Below, piece after piece: positions 26,906 to 35,677 of a DNA stretch of 52,596 nt. Position numbers and translations under genes: made by a program. The notes under the pieces are model-generated. The model made no database searches. It was not told where the DNA came from and was given only the letters and a program-made list of their open reading frames with translations. Each line of letters opens with the position of its first letter. Within the stretch, counting starts at the first letter, position 1. This DNA is from Chloroflexota bacterium (GTDB taxonomy: Bacteria; Chloroflexota; Anaerolineae; Promineifilales; Promineifilaceae). The stretch is taken from assembly GCA_017993775.1 (NCBI GenBank), contig JAGOMA010000034.1, forward strand, positions 1 through 52,596, read 5' to 3'.

Positions 26906-27050
26906 TAGGGCTTTGTAAGGCAGATTTTTTGAAATTCACGCCTCGTAACCGTGGTATCTTTGCCGCGTATTTCCCAGAGCGGGGTAAGGATGCCGCGGCT
27001 ACAAATTCCACGAACAAAACTTGAAATCATTTTTGTAACAAAGCACCCAG
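26906..27050. mobile_element. MITE-like element, copy 1
   Basis: Ends GGGCTTTGT and ACAAAGCACC are inverted. The interior shares TTTTTTGAAATT and a long block (CTACAAATTCCAC, AACAAAACTTGAAAT, ATTTTTGTAACAAAGCAC) with the inverted copy at 34798-34895. This copy carries about 45 bp of extra sequence in the middle. There is no coding capacity. Confidence 0.75.
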
Positions 27051-27078
27051 TCTCCATGCAGCAATAGGGTAGCGATAG

Positions 27079-27185
27079 TTAGATTGGACCAATCTGCGCC
27101 ACTTAATTTTTAAGCGGTTACTTAAGACCCTAACGGCTTGCTTCTGAAATGGCAGACCTTAAGGTCAAACCCTTTGGGTATTCGC
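27079..27185. repeat. Repeat fragments between MITE-like element and amidase gene
   Basis: A single AGATTGGACCAATCT palindrome (27079-27095), then a degenerate piece of the CCCAAGGGTTT family (GACCTTAAGGTCAAACCCTTTGGG, about 27157-27180). With the MITE-like element this fills the gene-free 26748-27200 stretch, so it looks like a repeat sink. Confidence 0.6.
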
Positions 27186-27200
27186 CGCGAAATTGACAAG

Positions 27201-28520
27201 TTACACATTTTTTTCGATTTGGCCCGCCCATTCAAAAAGTTGTTCGTCTGCCTGCCAACCGCCGGTCAATTGCAGGCCAAATGGCAAACCGTTGGCGTTA
27301 GTCCCTGCTGGCAGCGTGATTGTGGGTAGGCCGGCGTGAGTCCAGGGCAGATTCATCACCGGGTCGCCTGTGCTGTCCAGACCCGCCGGAGCCGCGCCCA
27401 GGGCCGCCGGAGACAACCAGACGTCAATGCCTTGCTCGGTCATCAGACGCTGCAGCGTGCGGCGAAGCTGCTGCTGCCCGGCTCGCGCCGTGGCTAGCTG
27501 CGCTGCGGACACAGTTAGCCCGCGCCGGATCAATTCCGCGCTTTTGGCATGATAAAGATGGCCGTAGCTGGCAAACCAGTCGGCGTGTACCTGGGCGGCT
27601 TCGGCCGCCACAATCTGGTTGTGATGGGTGTAAATATCGGCGAAATCGGCCATAACCGCCACCGATTTTACGGCGAAACCGGCTGTTTTTAGCTGCTCGC
27701 AGGCTGCCTGAAAATGTGCCAGCCCTTCGAGGGACGCGTGTTCCAAATAGGGGCCATCGGGGATGGCGAAACGAGGGGGTCGGGTTACGGCCGTTTCCGC
27801 CCGCCAGCCATCCACCAGCACCGGCGCCGCCAGCGCCGCCCCAACCACATCTGGCGCAAAGTAGCCCACATGGTCACACGCTGCCGATAACGGAATCACT
27901 CCCGCCCGCGAAATGCGCTCGTAGCTGGGTTTGTAGCCTACCACGCCGCAAAAAGCCGCCGGCCGGCTGATGGAGCCGATGGTTTGTGTGCCCAGAGCCA
28001 GCGCACACAGCCCGGCGCTAACGGCCGCCGCCGAGCCGCTGCTGGAACCGCCCGGCGTGTGCTCCAGGCGATGCGGATTACGTGTCGGGCCAGGGGCAAA
28101 ATAGGCAAATTCCGTGGTGATGGTTTTGCCGACAATGAGCGCTCCGGCGGCGCGCAGGCGGCGCACGCTTTGCGCTTCTGCGCCCTGGAGCAGGTCGGTG
28201 GGCAGTTGGCAGCCGGCGCGGGTGGTGAAGCCAGCGACGTGAAAAATATCTTTTATGCCCACCGGCAGGCCGAAGAGTGACGGCCGTGTCGCCGGGTCAG
28301 GGTAGGTTGCCAGGAGGTGTTGGGCTTCGCGGTAGAGGCGGTCGAAACGGCCGTCTTCCGACACAAATGCCTGGATGTGTGGCTCGACGGCCGTAAACCG
28401 TTCCGCCAACTCCGCCAAATAATCTGCCAGCGGGACTTCGCCAGAGCGCAGCAGCGCTGCCAGATCGTTGGTGGGCAGCGGCGAGTGGAAGGCATATGAT
28501 GCGTGTGGGTCGGCAGGCAT
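27201..28520 (-). CDS. Amidase signature family hydrolase
   Basis: 439 residues. The Ser-cisSer-Lys triad is readable: Lys90 in VGIKDIF, the cis-Ser in PGGSSSGSAAAVSAG (about 159-160), and the nucleophile Ser183 in GTQTIGSISRPA (usual form GTDTGGSIR). These hydrolyse small amides. It is shorter than GatA and no gatB/gatC is adjacent, so it is not assigned to the tRNA amidotransferase. Its ATG is 2 bp after the M23 gene stop, giving a co-transcribed unit with the two upstream envelope genes. Confidence 0.88.
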   Translation of the reverse strand: MPADPHASYAFHSPLPTNDLAALLRSGEVPLADYLAELAERFTAVEPHIQAFVSEDGRFDRLYREAQHLLATYPDPATRPSLFGLPVGIKDIFHVAGFTTRAGCQLPTDLLQGAEAQSVRRLRAAGALIVGKTITTEFAYFAPGPTRNPHRLEHTPGGSSSGSAAAVSAGLCALALGTQTIGSISRPAAFCGVVGYKPSYERISRAGVIPLSAACDHVGYFAPDVVGAALAAPVLVDGWRAETAVTRPPRFAIPDGPYLEHASLEGLAHFQAACEQLKTAGFAVKSVAVMADFADIYTHHNQIVAAEAAQVHADWFASYGHLYHAKSAELIRRGLTVSAAQLATARAGQQQLRRTLQRLMTEQGIDVWLSPAALGAAPAGLDSTGDPVMNLPWTHAGLPTITLPAGTNANGLPFGLQLTGGWQADEQLFEWAGQIEKNV

Positions 28521-28522
28521 GA

Positions 28523-29803
28523 TTATCCTCCTTCGGATGCGGTCGGCGCGGCCTCAGGCGTGGGTGATGGGTCTGTGCCGCCATCGCTTTCCGGTGTGCC
28601 GAAAGGTGTTGGAGAGGGTGTCAGGGTGGGCAGCGGCGTGGGGGTGGGATTGTACTCAAATTCGGTTGAAATAATCTCAAACGTGGTGCGGCCAGGCAAA
28701 ATCTCTACCTCACGCCGGTAGGTAATGTCGTTGATAGTGATCAGCAGCACATATTCTCCGGCAGGGATATCGCCAATGGCGAAATTCTCTTGCCACACAT
28801 CATCCGAACCCACGCCGGGGGAGTAAGTGCTTTGTTCGCGCAGGATTTGGCTGCTGCCGGGTGGCAAAAGCTGGATTTTGGCGTCGGAAATAGGACGGCC
28901 GCGTTTATCGACAAATTGCCCGGCCAGGGTTCCCCAGCCTTCGTAGGGGGCCAGCCACAGCGTCGGGTTGCGCGTGTCGGCGTAGGTGTTATCGCCGACG
29001 CGCACTTCAAAATGCATGTGGGGTCCGGTCACTTCGCCGGAACTGCCCACACCGGCGATGAGCTGCCCTTGTTCTACCGTGTCGCCTACTTTTACAAATA
29101 ATTCGAGCGTGTGGGCATAGAGGGTGTAGACGTTTTGCCCCTGCCACTGCCAATCGTGCTGAATGATGACGGTGTTGCCGTAATAATTTACGCCGTTGTT
29201 GGGGCTGGGAAAGGGTCCGGCGTGGATGATTGTGCCGCTGCTGGCGGCCAGTACTGGCGTGCCGGTCTCGTTGGGGAAATCCAGGCCGTGATGAACGCGG
29301 TAAGGGGGAATGTTGGCTGCCTGGACGTCGTTGCCGAATGGATACCATTCCAGATCGTAGTTGCGATAGCCGGATGGGATGGGACGGATCAACCAGTAGT
29401 GGTCGTCGGGGGTGATTGAGAGGGGGGCGGGCATGGCTGGCGGTCGCCATTCGGCGGCGTCGCGCGGGGCGGGTCCGGCGTCGCGCACAAAGTTTTGCCG
29501 TGCCTGGTCGGGGCGCAGGCCGCTGGTTTCGGGGGTGGGCGCAGGAAAGGAGATGTTTTCGGCGATGGGCACGGCCGTTTCCGCTATACCGGCCTCGTCA
29601 TTCACCAATAATTCGCTGGGAACGGCCGTGGCTGTTGGCAATGTGGGAAATTGAGCCAGGGGAACGGCCGTGGGCGCAACCATCAACCCATCAACCTGAC
29701 AGCCAGCCAGAACAAACAAGGGCAGCGCCCAAAGCCAACGCAATGTGATGCTTTGTCTATTGCGCCAGCGGTTTTGGGCGGTCAATTTTTCTTTCAACGT
29801 CAT
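28523..29803 (-). CDS. M23-family metallopeptidase lipoprotein
   Basis: 426 residues. Lipoprotein signal ending LAGC (Cys35), a Pro/Thr-poor linker, then an M23 LytM-type domain (about 165-270) with the zinc residues in HHGLDFP and the HxH motif in TGPHMHFEV, which cleaves peptidoglycan cross-links in active homologues. A beta-sandwich domain (about 285-395) and a Pro/Thr/Ser-rich tail follow. It starts 3 bp after the propeller gene and is in the same operon. The chain continues past the catalytic domain, unusual for simple LytM factors. Confidence 0.92.
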   Translation of the reverse strand: MTLKEKLTAQNRWRNRQSITLRWLWALPLFVLAGCQVDGLMVAPTAVPLAQFPTLPTATAVPSELLVNDEAGIAETAVPIAENISFPAPTPETSGLRPDQARQNFVRDAGPAPRDAAEWRPPAMPAPLSITPDDHYWLIRPIPSGYRNYDLEWYPFGNDVQAANIPPYRVHHGLDFPNETGTPVLAASSGTIIHAGPFPSPNNGVNYYGNTVIIQHDWQWQGQNVYTLYAHTLELFVKVGDTVEQGQLIAGVGSSGEVTGPHMHFEVRVGDNTYADTRNPTLWLAPYEGWGTLAGQFVDKRGRPISDAKIQLLPPGSSQILREQSTYSPGVGSDDVWQENFAIGDIPAGEYVLLITINDITYRREVEILPGRTTFEIISTEFEYNPTPTPLPTLTPSPTPFGTPESDGGTDPSPTPEAAPTASEGG

Positions 29804-29806
29804 AGA

Positions 29807-32233
29807 TTATCGGTCGGGGAAGGTCTGGCGCAGCAGCGTTTCTGGGTGAATTTCTAACATGGCTTCTTCCCAGGTGAGGTTTTGCCGATTTTCGTAGTGC
29901 CAGAAGCCAATGCCGGGGAAAAATGTGCGCCAGTTGTTGCCGGCGGGCGTGCGCTCCCAGCCATAATCGGCGGCCAGATGGGTGAAATCGACGTAATAGC
30001 CGGTGGGAATGGTCTCTTTTAATACGCCGCCTTCGTCGTAATATTGCGGCTCGTCGCCAAAACGGGCGCGGAAGTCCCAGGGCAGTTCGCGCAGCGGTTC
30101 GCCCTGGCTGCCATCCTGAGCGGCGGCGCGCACATAAATCCGCCAATAGGTTTCCAGGCCGATATCTTCGCGCACGACTTCCAGCAGCGGCTCGAAGCTG
30201 AGGGCATCGCGGTAAGCGATGTCGATGGCTCGTCCGGCTTTGTTCCAGGTCTGATTGCTCTGGCCGGGGGCAGATTTTGCCTCGATGGTCTCGAACATAT
30301 TGTCCAATTTAGAAAGAAAATCCCAGCCGGCTTCGCCGAGGGATCGCTGCCGCAGGGCCAAAAAAGATTGATCAACGCGGTCGCTGAGGTAGGGGGCGGG
30401 GGCGCTGATGGGCATTTCGAAGAGCAAAATGGGCGGGCCGGTTTTTTCCGGCGGGGCGAGGGCTTCGGTGAAGAGGGGTTTGTCGGGGTATTGGCTGTCG
30501 AAGCGGGCGATGTTGTCGGTTTGGGCGGGGGTCAGGGGGTTGGCGGTCCAGGTGGGGTCGTCGAGACGGCCGTCGGCCACAAATGCCTGCGGCGACACAC
30601 CCCAGCCGGCCGGACTGCCGGCCATCAGATAGCTTTGCGCGCCGCGATCGTAAATGTACATCAACGATTCGCCGTTGGGCGACCAGGCTGGGTGGCGGCC
30701 TTGCTGCCCCAGGCTAACGGCCGTGCCGCTGCGGCGATAATTTTCGTCCAGAGGCAGGGCGTAAAGCAGGGGGAAACCGGCGCTTTCGTCGTGGTAGGCC
30801 AGGAAACGGCCGTCGGGCGAAAAAGCAGGTTCTTCTTCGTGGCCGCCAGGAGAAGCGGTCAGGTTAACGGCCGCCTCATCGGTTACTTCGTTAAGCGACA
30901 TGATGAAAATATCTTTGTTGCCGCTGCGCCAACTGGTGAAGGCAATGTGCCGCCCGCCCGGCGACCAGACCGCCGCAAAATCGGGCGCCGGATTTTCGGT
31001 CAGGCGGTAGGGGCCTTCGCTGAGGTCGGCTTTGATGATGTAGATGTCCAGATTTTCTTCGCGGTAGGCTTCATATACCAACCACTGCCCATCCGGCGAC
31101 CAGCTAGGGCCGCCGTCGAAGGCCAGATTGTTGGTGATGCGGCGCAGGTCGTTGGTGTCCAGATCGTAAATGTAAATTTCCCAGTTGCCATCGCGGCGGG
31201 AGGTGAAGGCGAGTTGACGGCCGTTCGGACTCCAGGCCGGGTCGCGGTCTTTGGCCGGGTGGTGGGTCAGGCGGATGGGGGCAGCCTGCCCGACCGGCAG
31301 GAGATAAATGTCGCTGTTGCCGTTGTGATCCCAGGTGAAGGCCAGACTGCCACCGGTTTGTAAGGGGTCTGGGGTGGGCCAGGGCGTCAGGCGTACGTCG
31401 ATGGTGGGACGCGGCGTGGGCGTTTCGGTCATGGGCATGGGGGAAGGGGTGGCGATGATCACGCGGGGGAGAGAGAGGCCGTCACCGGCTGAAACTCGGC
31501 CGGGCTGCTGATCTTGCCACGTCACAAAACTCACCGTCAGGACGATGGCGATGCTGGCGAAGGCGGTGATGAAGCGGGCGGCGCGGACGGTGGGTTGGGT
31601 GTGGCGTGGTTGGCGGGGGATGAAGACGGCCGTTTTTGGCGGTTTGGGACGATGGAACAATACTCGGAGCCGGGCGCGGTACACGATCCAGCGTGATCCC
31701 CATCGCCGGCGCCATTTCAACCGCCGGGGTTCGGTGGCATCCCAGGCAGCTTGCCAGAAGCGGCGCGTTTTGTCGGCCAACCAGATCAGGAGAGGCCAGA
31801 TGAGGCGCAGGATGAGGAAGCGGAACGGCCGTAAAACCCCAAATTGCACTGGCCGCCATAAGAAAAGCATGAGCAAATGGCGCAGCGCCAACCCCATCCG
31901 GCCTACAAATGCTTTCCAGGCAGGCAGGCGGTGACGCACCCCTTCCGCCAGCCAGCTCAGGGGCAGCCAGAAAGGCATGGTAAGCAGCCAGATAGGTTTC
32001 CAAATAGTCCAGGTGAGTATGCTGCGCAGAGCCAGTCCCAGACGCCCCCAAAAGCGCCAGAACCAGGGGAAGATAGGACGAACGCGTAACCAGACCGGTC
32101 GAAACACAGGTTTTAACCATCGACCTGGTACCGCCAGCAATCGTCCAAACCATCGAAAGGGGAGTAAGAGCAAAGCCCAGAACGACCGGCCAGCTCGTCT
32201 TAATCGCTTGCCCATCTTCATGCAGTTTAGCAT
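29807..32233 (-). CDS. TolB-like propeller protein with Trp/Arg-rich N-terminus and M15-like C-terminal domain
   Basis: 808 residues in four parts. Residues 1-200 are extremely rich in Trp, Arg, Leu and Phe and contain two ~48-residue repeats that begin RLGLALRSILTW and RMGLALRHLLML. A single membrane segment lies near 222-242. A six-bladed PD40/TolB propeller (about 285-560) has blades with SPNGRQLAFTSRRDGNWEIY-like consensus. The C-terminal ~230 residues contain TWNKAGRAIDI and GIGFWHYE, reminiscent of the SxHxxGxAxD and WHxE zinc motifs of M15 D,D-peptidases, but with Asn for the first His. Inferred: envelope protein working with the downstream M23 peptidase. Start could also be ATG 32221 or 32215. 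Confidence 0.82.
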   Translation of the reverse strand: MLNCMKMGKRLRRAGRSFWALLLLPFRWFGRLLAVPGRWLKPVFRPVWLRVRPIFPWFWRFWGRLGLALRSILTWTIWKPIWLLTMPFWLPLSWLAEGVRHRLPAWKAFVGRMGLALRHLLMLFLWRPVQFGVLRPFRFLILRLIWPLLIWLADKTRRFWQAAWDATEPRRLKWRRRWGSRWIVYRARLRVLFHRPKPPKTAVFIPRQPRHTQPTVRAARFITAFASIAIVLTVSFVTWQDQQPGRVSAGDGLSLPRVIIATPSPMPMTETPTPRPTIDVRLTPWPTPDPLQTGGSLAFTWDHNGNSDIYLLPVGQAAPIRLTHHPAKDRDPAWSPNGRQLAFTSRRDGNWEIYIYDLDTNDLRRITNNLAFDGGPSWSPDGQWLVYEAYREENLDIYIIKADLSEGPYRLTENPAPDFAAVWSPGGRHIAFTSWRSGNKDIFIMSLNEVTDEAAVNLTASPGGHEEEPAFSPDGRFLAYHDESAGFPLLYALPLDENYRRSGTAVSLGQQGRHPAWSPNGESLMYIYDRGAQSYLMAGSPAGWGVSPQAFVADGRLDDPTWTANPLTPAQTDNIARFDSQYPDKPLFTEALAPPEKTGPPILLFEMPISAPAPYLSDRVDQSFLALRQRSLGEAGWDFLSKLDNMFETIEAKSAPGQSNQTWNKAGRAIDIAYRDALSFEPLLEVVREDIGLETYWRIYVRAAAQDGSQGEPLRELPWDFRARFGDEPQYYDEGGVLKETIPTGYYVDFTHLAADYGWERTPAGNNWRTFFPGIGFWHYENRQNLTWEEAMLEIHPETLLRQTFPDR

Positions 32234-32337
32234 GGCTCAAGAATATGTCAACTCATTTGCAGTTTGTTTGTCTTGCTGAAGCTTGCTAAAATTTCCGGGG
32301 GCGGATATTACCCTAAGCACAATTTTTCGGAGGCAGC

Positions 32338-33303
32338 ATGGCATTGTCTGAAGCTTCAAACCAGGGTCAGGTTCCTGAACCGGTTGTGACGAACTTGTCT
32401 GAAAATTTATCATCACCACCTAAGACGCTGCGTGAGACGCTGCGGATGATGGTGGTTTTATTTAAATTGCGGATTGTGGTTCTGCTGTTGATGGCAGCCA
32501 CAGGCGGCGCGTTTATGGCCGCAGGTGGTTGGCCAGGCATGAGTACGCTGTTGTTGGTGTGGCTGACAGGCGGCATGGCGGCAGCCGGATCGTCTTCATT
32601 AAACCAATACCTGGAGCGGCACAAAGATGACAAGATGGGGCGTACGATGAAGAAACGGCCGTTAGTCAACGGCGAAATTCCCAATCCCGGCTGGGTTCCG
32701 TGGGTTGGCGCTCTGTTAATTGTGATCCCGGTGGTGGCTGTCTTTCCTTTTAATAAACCGCTCTCCTTTTTTCTGGCGCTCGGTGCAGCCATTTATGTGT
32801 TTATTTACACCATCTGGCTAAAGCCGCGCACGTTGTTGAACATCGTCATTGGCGGCGCGGCGGGCAGCGCGGCCGTACTCAGCGGCAGCGCCGCCGCCGG
32901 TTCCTGGAACAGCCCTGGCGCGCTGATCCTGGCTCTGATTCTGTTCCTGTGGACGCCCTTCCATTTTTGGAGCCTGGCGATCCTGTACCGTGACGACTAT
33001 AAACGCGCCGACGTGCCTATGCTGCCGGTGCACACCACGCCGCGTCAGGCGGCCTGGTGGGTGATGTCGCATACCGCGCCCACCTGTGTGTTTGGCTTGG
33101 GGCTGACTTTTTTCCCGTTTTTAGGCTGGGCTTATTTTTTGCCGATGCTGGCGGCGACAGTGGATTTGTTTGTGCGCAATGTGCGGCTTATCCGTGACCC
33201 CAGCCAGAAAAATGCGCGCGGCTTATTTATTTCTTCCAATATCTACCTGACTGTGCTGATGGTAGCCATTATTGTCAGCGCCGTTTTGCCCGGCGTGTTT
33301 TAA
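32338..33303 (+). CDS. ctaB: Protoheme IX farnesyltransferase (heme o synthase)
   Basis: 321 residues of the UbiA prenyltransferase superfamily. Nine hydrophobic segments; the first metal-binding loop NQYLERHKDDKMGRTMKKRP corresponds to the NxxxDxxxDxxxxRTxxRP signature of CtaB/CyoE, and the second loop carries YRDDYKRADVPMLPV. It farnesylates heme b to heme o for aa3/bo-type terminal oxidases, implying aerobic respiration; no oxidase subunits are in the window. GGAGG lies 7 bp before the ATG. Confidence 0.93.
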   Translation: MALSEASNQGQVPEPVVTNLSENLSSPPKTLRETLRMMVVLFKLRIVVLLLMAATGGAFMAAGGWPGMSTLLLVWLTGGMAAAGSSSLNQYLERHKDDKMGRTMKKRPLVNGEIPNPGWVPWVGALLIVIPVVAVFPFNKPLSFFLALGAAIYVFIYTIWLKPRTLLNIVIGGAAGSAAVLSGSAAAGSWNSPGALILALILFLWTPFHFWSLAILYRDDYKRADVPMLPVHTTPRQAAWWVMSHTAPTCVFGLGLTFFPFLGWAYFLPMLAATVDLFVRNVRLIRDPSQKNARGLFISSNIYLTVLMVAIIVSAVLPGVF

Positions 33304-33376
33304 GGGTTTGTGCATCATTAACTTTTGAGTTTGCAGATTGGTCCAATCTCCCAGATTGGACCAATCTTGCCAGGTT
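33303..33376. repeat. 74-bp dispersed intergenic repeat, copy 1
   Basis: GTGCATCATTAACTTTTGAG, TTTGCAGATTGG and the GATTGGWCCAATC palindrome pair followed by TTGCCAGGTTA. A near-identical copy lies in inverted orientation at 45746-45820. Confidence 0.88.
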
Positions 33377-33450
33377 AAAAACGTCCGGACCCTCAGCGGT
33401 ATGGTGTATTGCTGGCTGGCCAACCATCTGCTGGGACACCATTTTTCCTA

Positions 33451-33696
33451 ATGCTTACCGTTACTCTGTATACAAAAGTGGGCTGTGGCCTATGTGAAGA
33501 ATTGAAGGCTGAATTGGCGCAGTTAGCCGCCGAGTACCCCCATCATTTGTTGGAAGTAGACATAACCCAGGATGTGGATTTGTTTGCCCGCTATCGGTAT
33601 GCCATTCCGGTGGTCGAGGTTGGCACGGCGACATTAAAAGCGCCGATAACGGCCGTTGCCCTGACCCGCGCCTTGCGCACGGCCGTTTCCCCATAA
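33451..33696 (+). CDS. Glutaredoxin-like (DUF836-type) small thioredoxin-fold protein
   Basis: 81 residues. The beta-alpha-beta thioredoxin start LTVTLYTKVGCGLCEELKAEL carries a CxxC pair (CGLC), and the cis-Pro region is YAIPVVEV, matching the glutaredoxin-like DUF836 family. Likely a small thiol-disulfide protein; partner unknown. ATG 33451 is chosen because the fold starts there; an in-frame start at 33409 is improbable. It ends 5 bp before the PfkB gene. Confidence 0.85.
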   Translation: MLTVTLYTKVGCGLCEELKAELAQLAAEYPHHLLEVDITQDVDLFARYRYAIPVVEVGTATLKAPITAVALTRALRTAVSP

Positions 33697-33701
33697 TCCT
33701 C

Positions 33702-34607
33702 ATGCCCGCGCTGCCCATCGACGTATTGTGCCTGGGTCACGCCGCTTACGATCTTACCTTTGCCGTCTCCCATCACCCTGCGCCCGATGAAAAAAGTGTT
33801 GCCGACAGTCTGGTGAGCTGTGGCGGCGGCCCGGCGGCCAACGCTGCCGTGGCTGTCGCTCGCCTCGGCGGGCGCAGCGCTTTTGCCGGTTACCTGGGCC
33901 AGGACATGTACGGCGACCTGCATCTGGCCGAATTGCGGGCGGCAGGCGTGGATACGCGGCTGGTGGTGCGCGGCACGGACCCAACGCCGCTGTCGGTGAT
34001 TTTGGCCAAACCAGACGGCCGTCGCTCCCTCGTCAATTATCGTGGGGACACACGGCCGTTACCCCCGGATGTCATCGACCCCACTATTTTCCAGCCCCAG
34101 GTTATCCTATTCGACGGTTTGGAACCGGAGGCATCGCTGCCGGCAGCCCGTTGGGCGCGGGCGCAGGGCATTCCCACGGTGTTGGATGCCGGTTCTGTGC
34201 ATCGCGGCACGACAGCGCTGGTAGACCAGATGGATTTTGTGGTGGCCTCGGCCAAATTTGGCCTGGAATATAGCGGCGCGCCGGATGTGGAAACGGCCGT
34301 TTCCTATTTGGCACAGATGGCGGGAACGGCCGTCATCACCCTGGGCGAGCAGGGGTTGGTCTGGCAAAAAGGCGCGGCGATGGGCAAATTAGCGGCGTTT
34401 GCGGTGACGGCCGTGGATACTACCGGCGCCGGCGACGCTTTCCATGGGGCTTTTGCCTACGGCCTGGCAGCGGGGTTCGCTTGGCCGAAGCTGCTGCGGT
34501 TTGCCAGTGCGGCGGCGGCGTTGTGCTGCACCGCAGTGGGCGCGCGGGTTGGCCTGCCCTCGGCAACGGCCGTGGCCGATTTCCTCGCCGCCTCAACAAA
34601 TCCTTAG
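33702..34607 (+). CDS. PfkB family carbohydrate kinase
   Basis: 301 residues of the ribokinase fold. The N-terminal PfkB signature region is GGGPAANAAVAVARLGG, and the C-terminal ATP/anion-hole motif is DTTGAGDAFHGAFAYGLA with catalytic Asp. The substrate (ribose, fructose or sulfofructose type) cannot be decided. Very rich in octamers (six), encoding TAV and GR steps. Confidence 0.93.
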   Translation: MPALPIDVLCLGHAAYDLTFAVSHHPAPDEKSVADSLVSCGGGPAANAAVAVARLGGRSAFAGYLGQDMYGDLHLAELRAAGVDTRLVVRGTDPTPLSVILAKPDGRRSLVNYRGDTRPLPPDVIDPTIFQPQVILFDGLEPEASLPAARWARAQGIPTVLDAGSVHRGTTALVDQMDFVVASAKFGLEYSGAPDVETAVSYLAQMAGTAVITLGEQGLVWQKGAAMGKLAAFAVTAVDTTGAGDAFHGAFAYGLAAGFAWPKLLRFASAAAALCCTAVGARVGLPSATAVADFLAASTNP

Positions 34608-34679
34608 AAACCCCGTCTGATTGTGATTTTTATCACGCGCCCTGCTAAACTCTTTAGGAACGTGGATTAAACAACTGAT

Positions 34680-34733
34680 AGAAAATTGGAAACTGGAGAT
34701 TGAACAATCTCTAATCTCTCATCTCTAATCTCA
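34680..34733. repeat. Degenerate heptamer arrays (GATTGAA / AATCTCT)
   Basis: AATTGGAAACTGGAGATTG faces CAATCTCTAATCTCTCATCT and AATCTCAG. It is the same GATTGGA-type unit family, intergenic after the PfkB gene. Confidence 0.75.
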
Positions 34734-34797
34734 GTTCTGCAGGTTGTTTGATTTTCATTTCCTGGTGTACACCTGCATATTTTGTCGGCTTGGCTAG

Positions 34798-34895
34798 AGT
34801 CTAAGTGCTTTGTTACAAAAATAATTTCAAGTTTTGTTTGTGGAATTTGTAACCGCGGTATAAATTTCAAAAAACTTACCTGACAAAGCACTACA
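34798..34895. mobile_element. MITE-like element, copy 2
   Basis: About 98 bp with perfect 9-bp inverted ends AGTGCTTTGT and ACAAAGCACT, inverted relative to the copy at 26906-27050 and sharing most of its interior (ATTTCAAGTTTTGTT, GTGGAATTTGTAACCGCGG). No coding capacity. It lies about 40 bp upstream of the ABC transporter operon, where it could affect expression. Confidence 0.8.
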
Positions 34896-34933
34896 CGCTC
34901 TGGCTTTTGTTTTGTTTATTCCTGAGTAGGTTC

Positions 34934-35677
34934 ATGGACAATTTAAACGGTGCGCCCATCATCGAGGTAAAAAACGTTTTCAAACGATTCCCGGTGGGCG
35001 ACGAAGAAATTACGGTGCTGAAAGGCATCAGCACGGCCGTGCAAGAAGGCGAATTTGTGTGCATTGTCGGCCCGTCTGGCAATGGCAAGTCGACTTTGCT
35101 CAACATGATTACGGGCATCGATCACCCGTCTGAGGGCGAAGTGATTGTGACCGGGCAGCCGGTGCATACCCTGAGCGAAAATCAACTGGCGGCCTGGCGC
35201 GGCGAACATTTGGGCATTATTTTCCAATTTTTCCAGCTGCTGCCGGCGTTAAACTTGCTGCAAAATGTGGTCCTGCCAATGGACTTTGTGAAGAAACTGC
35301 CGCCCAAACAGCGGCGCGAACGGGCCATGTATTTGCTGGATACCGTGGGATTAGCCGATCAGGCGCGCAAACTGCCATCACAAATCTCCGGCGGGCAGCA
35401 GCAGCGGGCGGCCATTGCCCGCGCCCTGGCCAACGACCCACCCTTGCTGGTGGCCGACGAACCCACCGGCAATCTGGATACCCAAACGTCGGAAGATGTA
35501 TTCCAATTGTTTACCAGTCTGGTGAATCAGGGCAAGACGATGGTGATGGTGACGCACAGCCGCAGTTTGGCGGCGCGTTTGCCGCGCACGATTGAGATTC
35601 GAGACGGCCGTATCTTCAGCGACCAGCGTACAGCCGCGCAGCCCCAACCCCTGATCGCCATTCCCCAACTATCATGA
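34934..35677 (+). CDS. LolD/MacB-type ABC transporter ATPase
   Basis: 247 residues. Walker [11 protein letters not shown]-loop in [16 protein letters not shown] signature ISGGQQQR, Walker [13 protein letters not shown] and switch His in VTHSR, all intact. This is the subclass pairing with FtsX-type permeases in lipoprotein or peptide export. The start is ATG 34934 with a weak AGTAGG. The stop overlaps the permease ATG (ATGA), so the two are coupled. Confidence 0.95.
   Translation: MDNLNGAPIIEVKNVFKRFPVGDEEITVLKGISTAVQEGEFVCIVGPSGNGKSTLLNMITGIDHPSEGEVIVTGQPVHTLSENQLAAWRGEHLGIIFQFFQLLPALNLLQNVVLPMDFVKKLPPKQRRERAMYLLDTVGLADQARKLPSQISGGQQQRAAIARALANDPPLLVADEPTGNLDTQTSEDVFQLFTSLVNQGKTMVMVTHSRSLAARLPRTIEIRDGRIFSDQRTAAQPQPLIAIPQLS

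Noticed and set aside
27201..28520. gatA (glutamyl-tRNA amidotransferase A)
   Set aside because: Shorter, nucleophile region differs from GatA and no gatB/gatC is adjacent, although GltX may need such a system elsewhere.
30044..31363. 439-residue plus-strand frame
   Set aside because: Antisense shadow of the propeller gene, with no recognisable domain.
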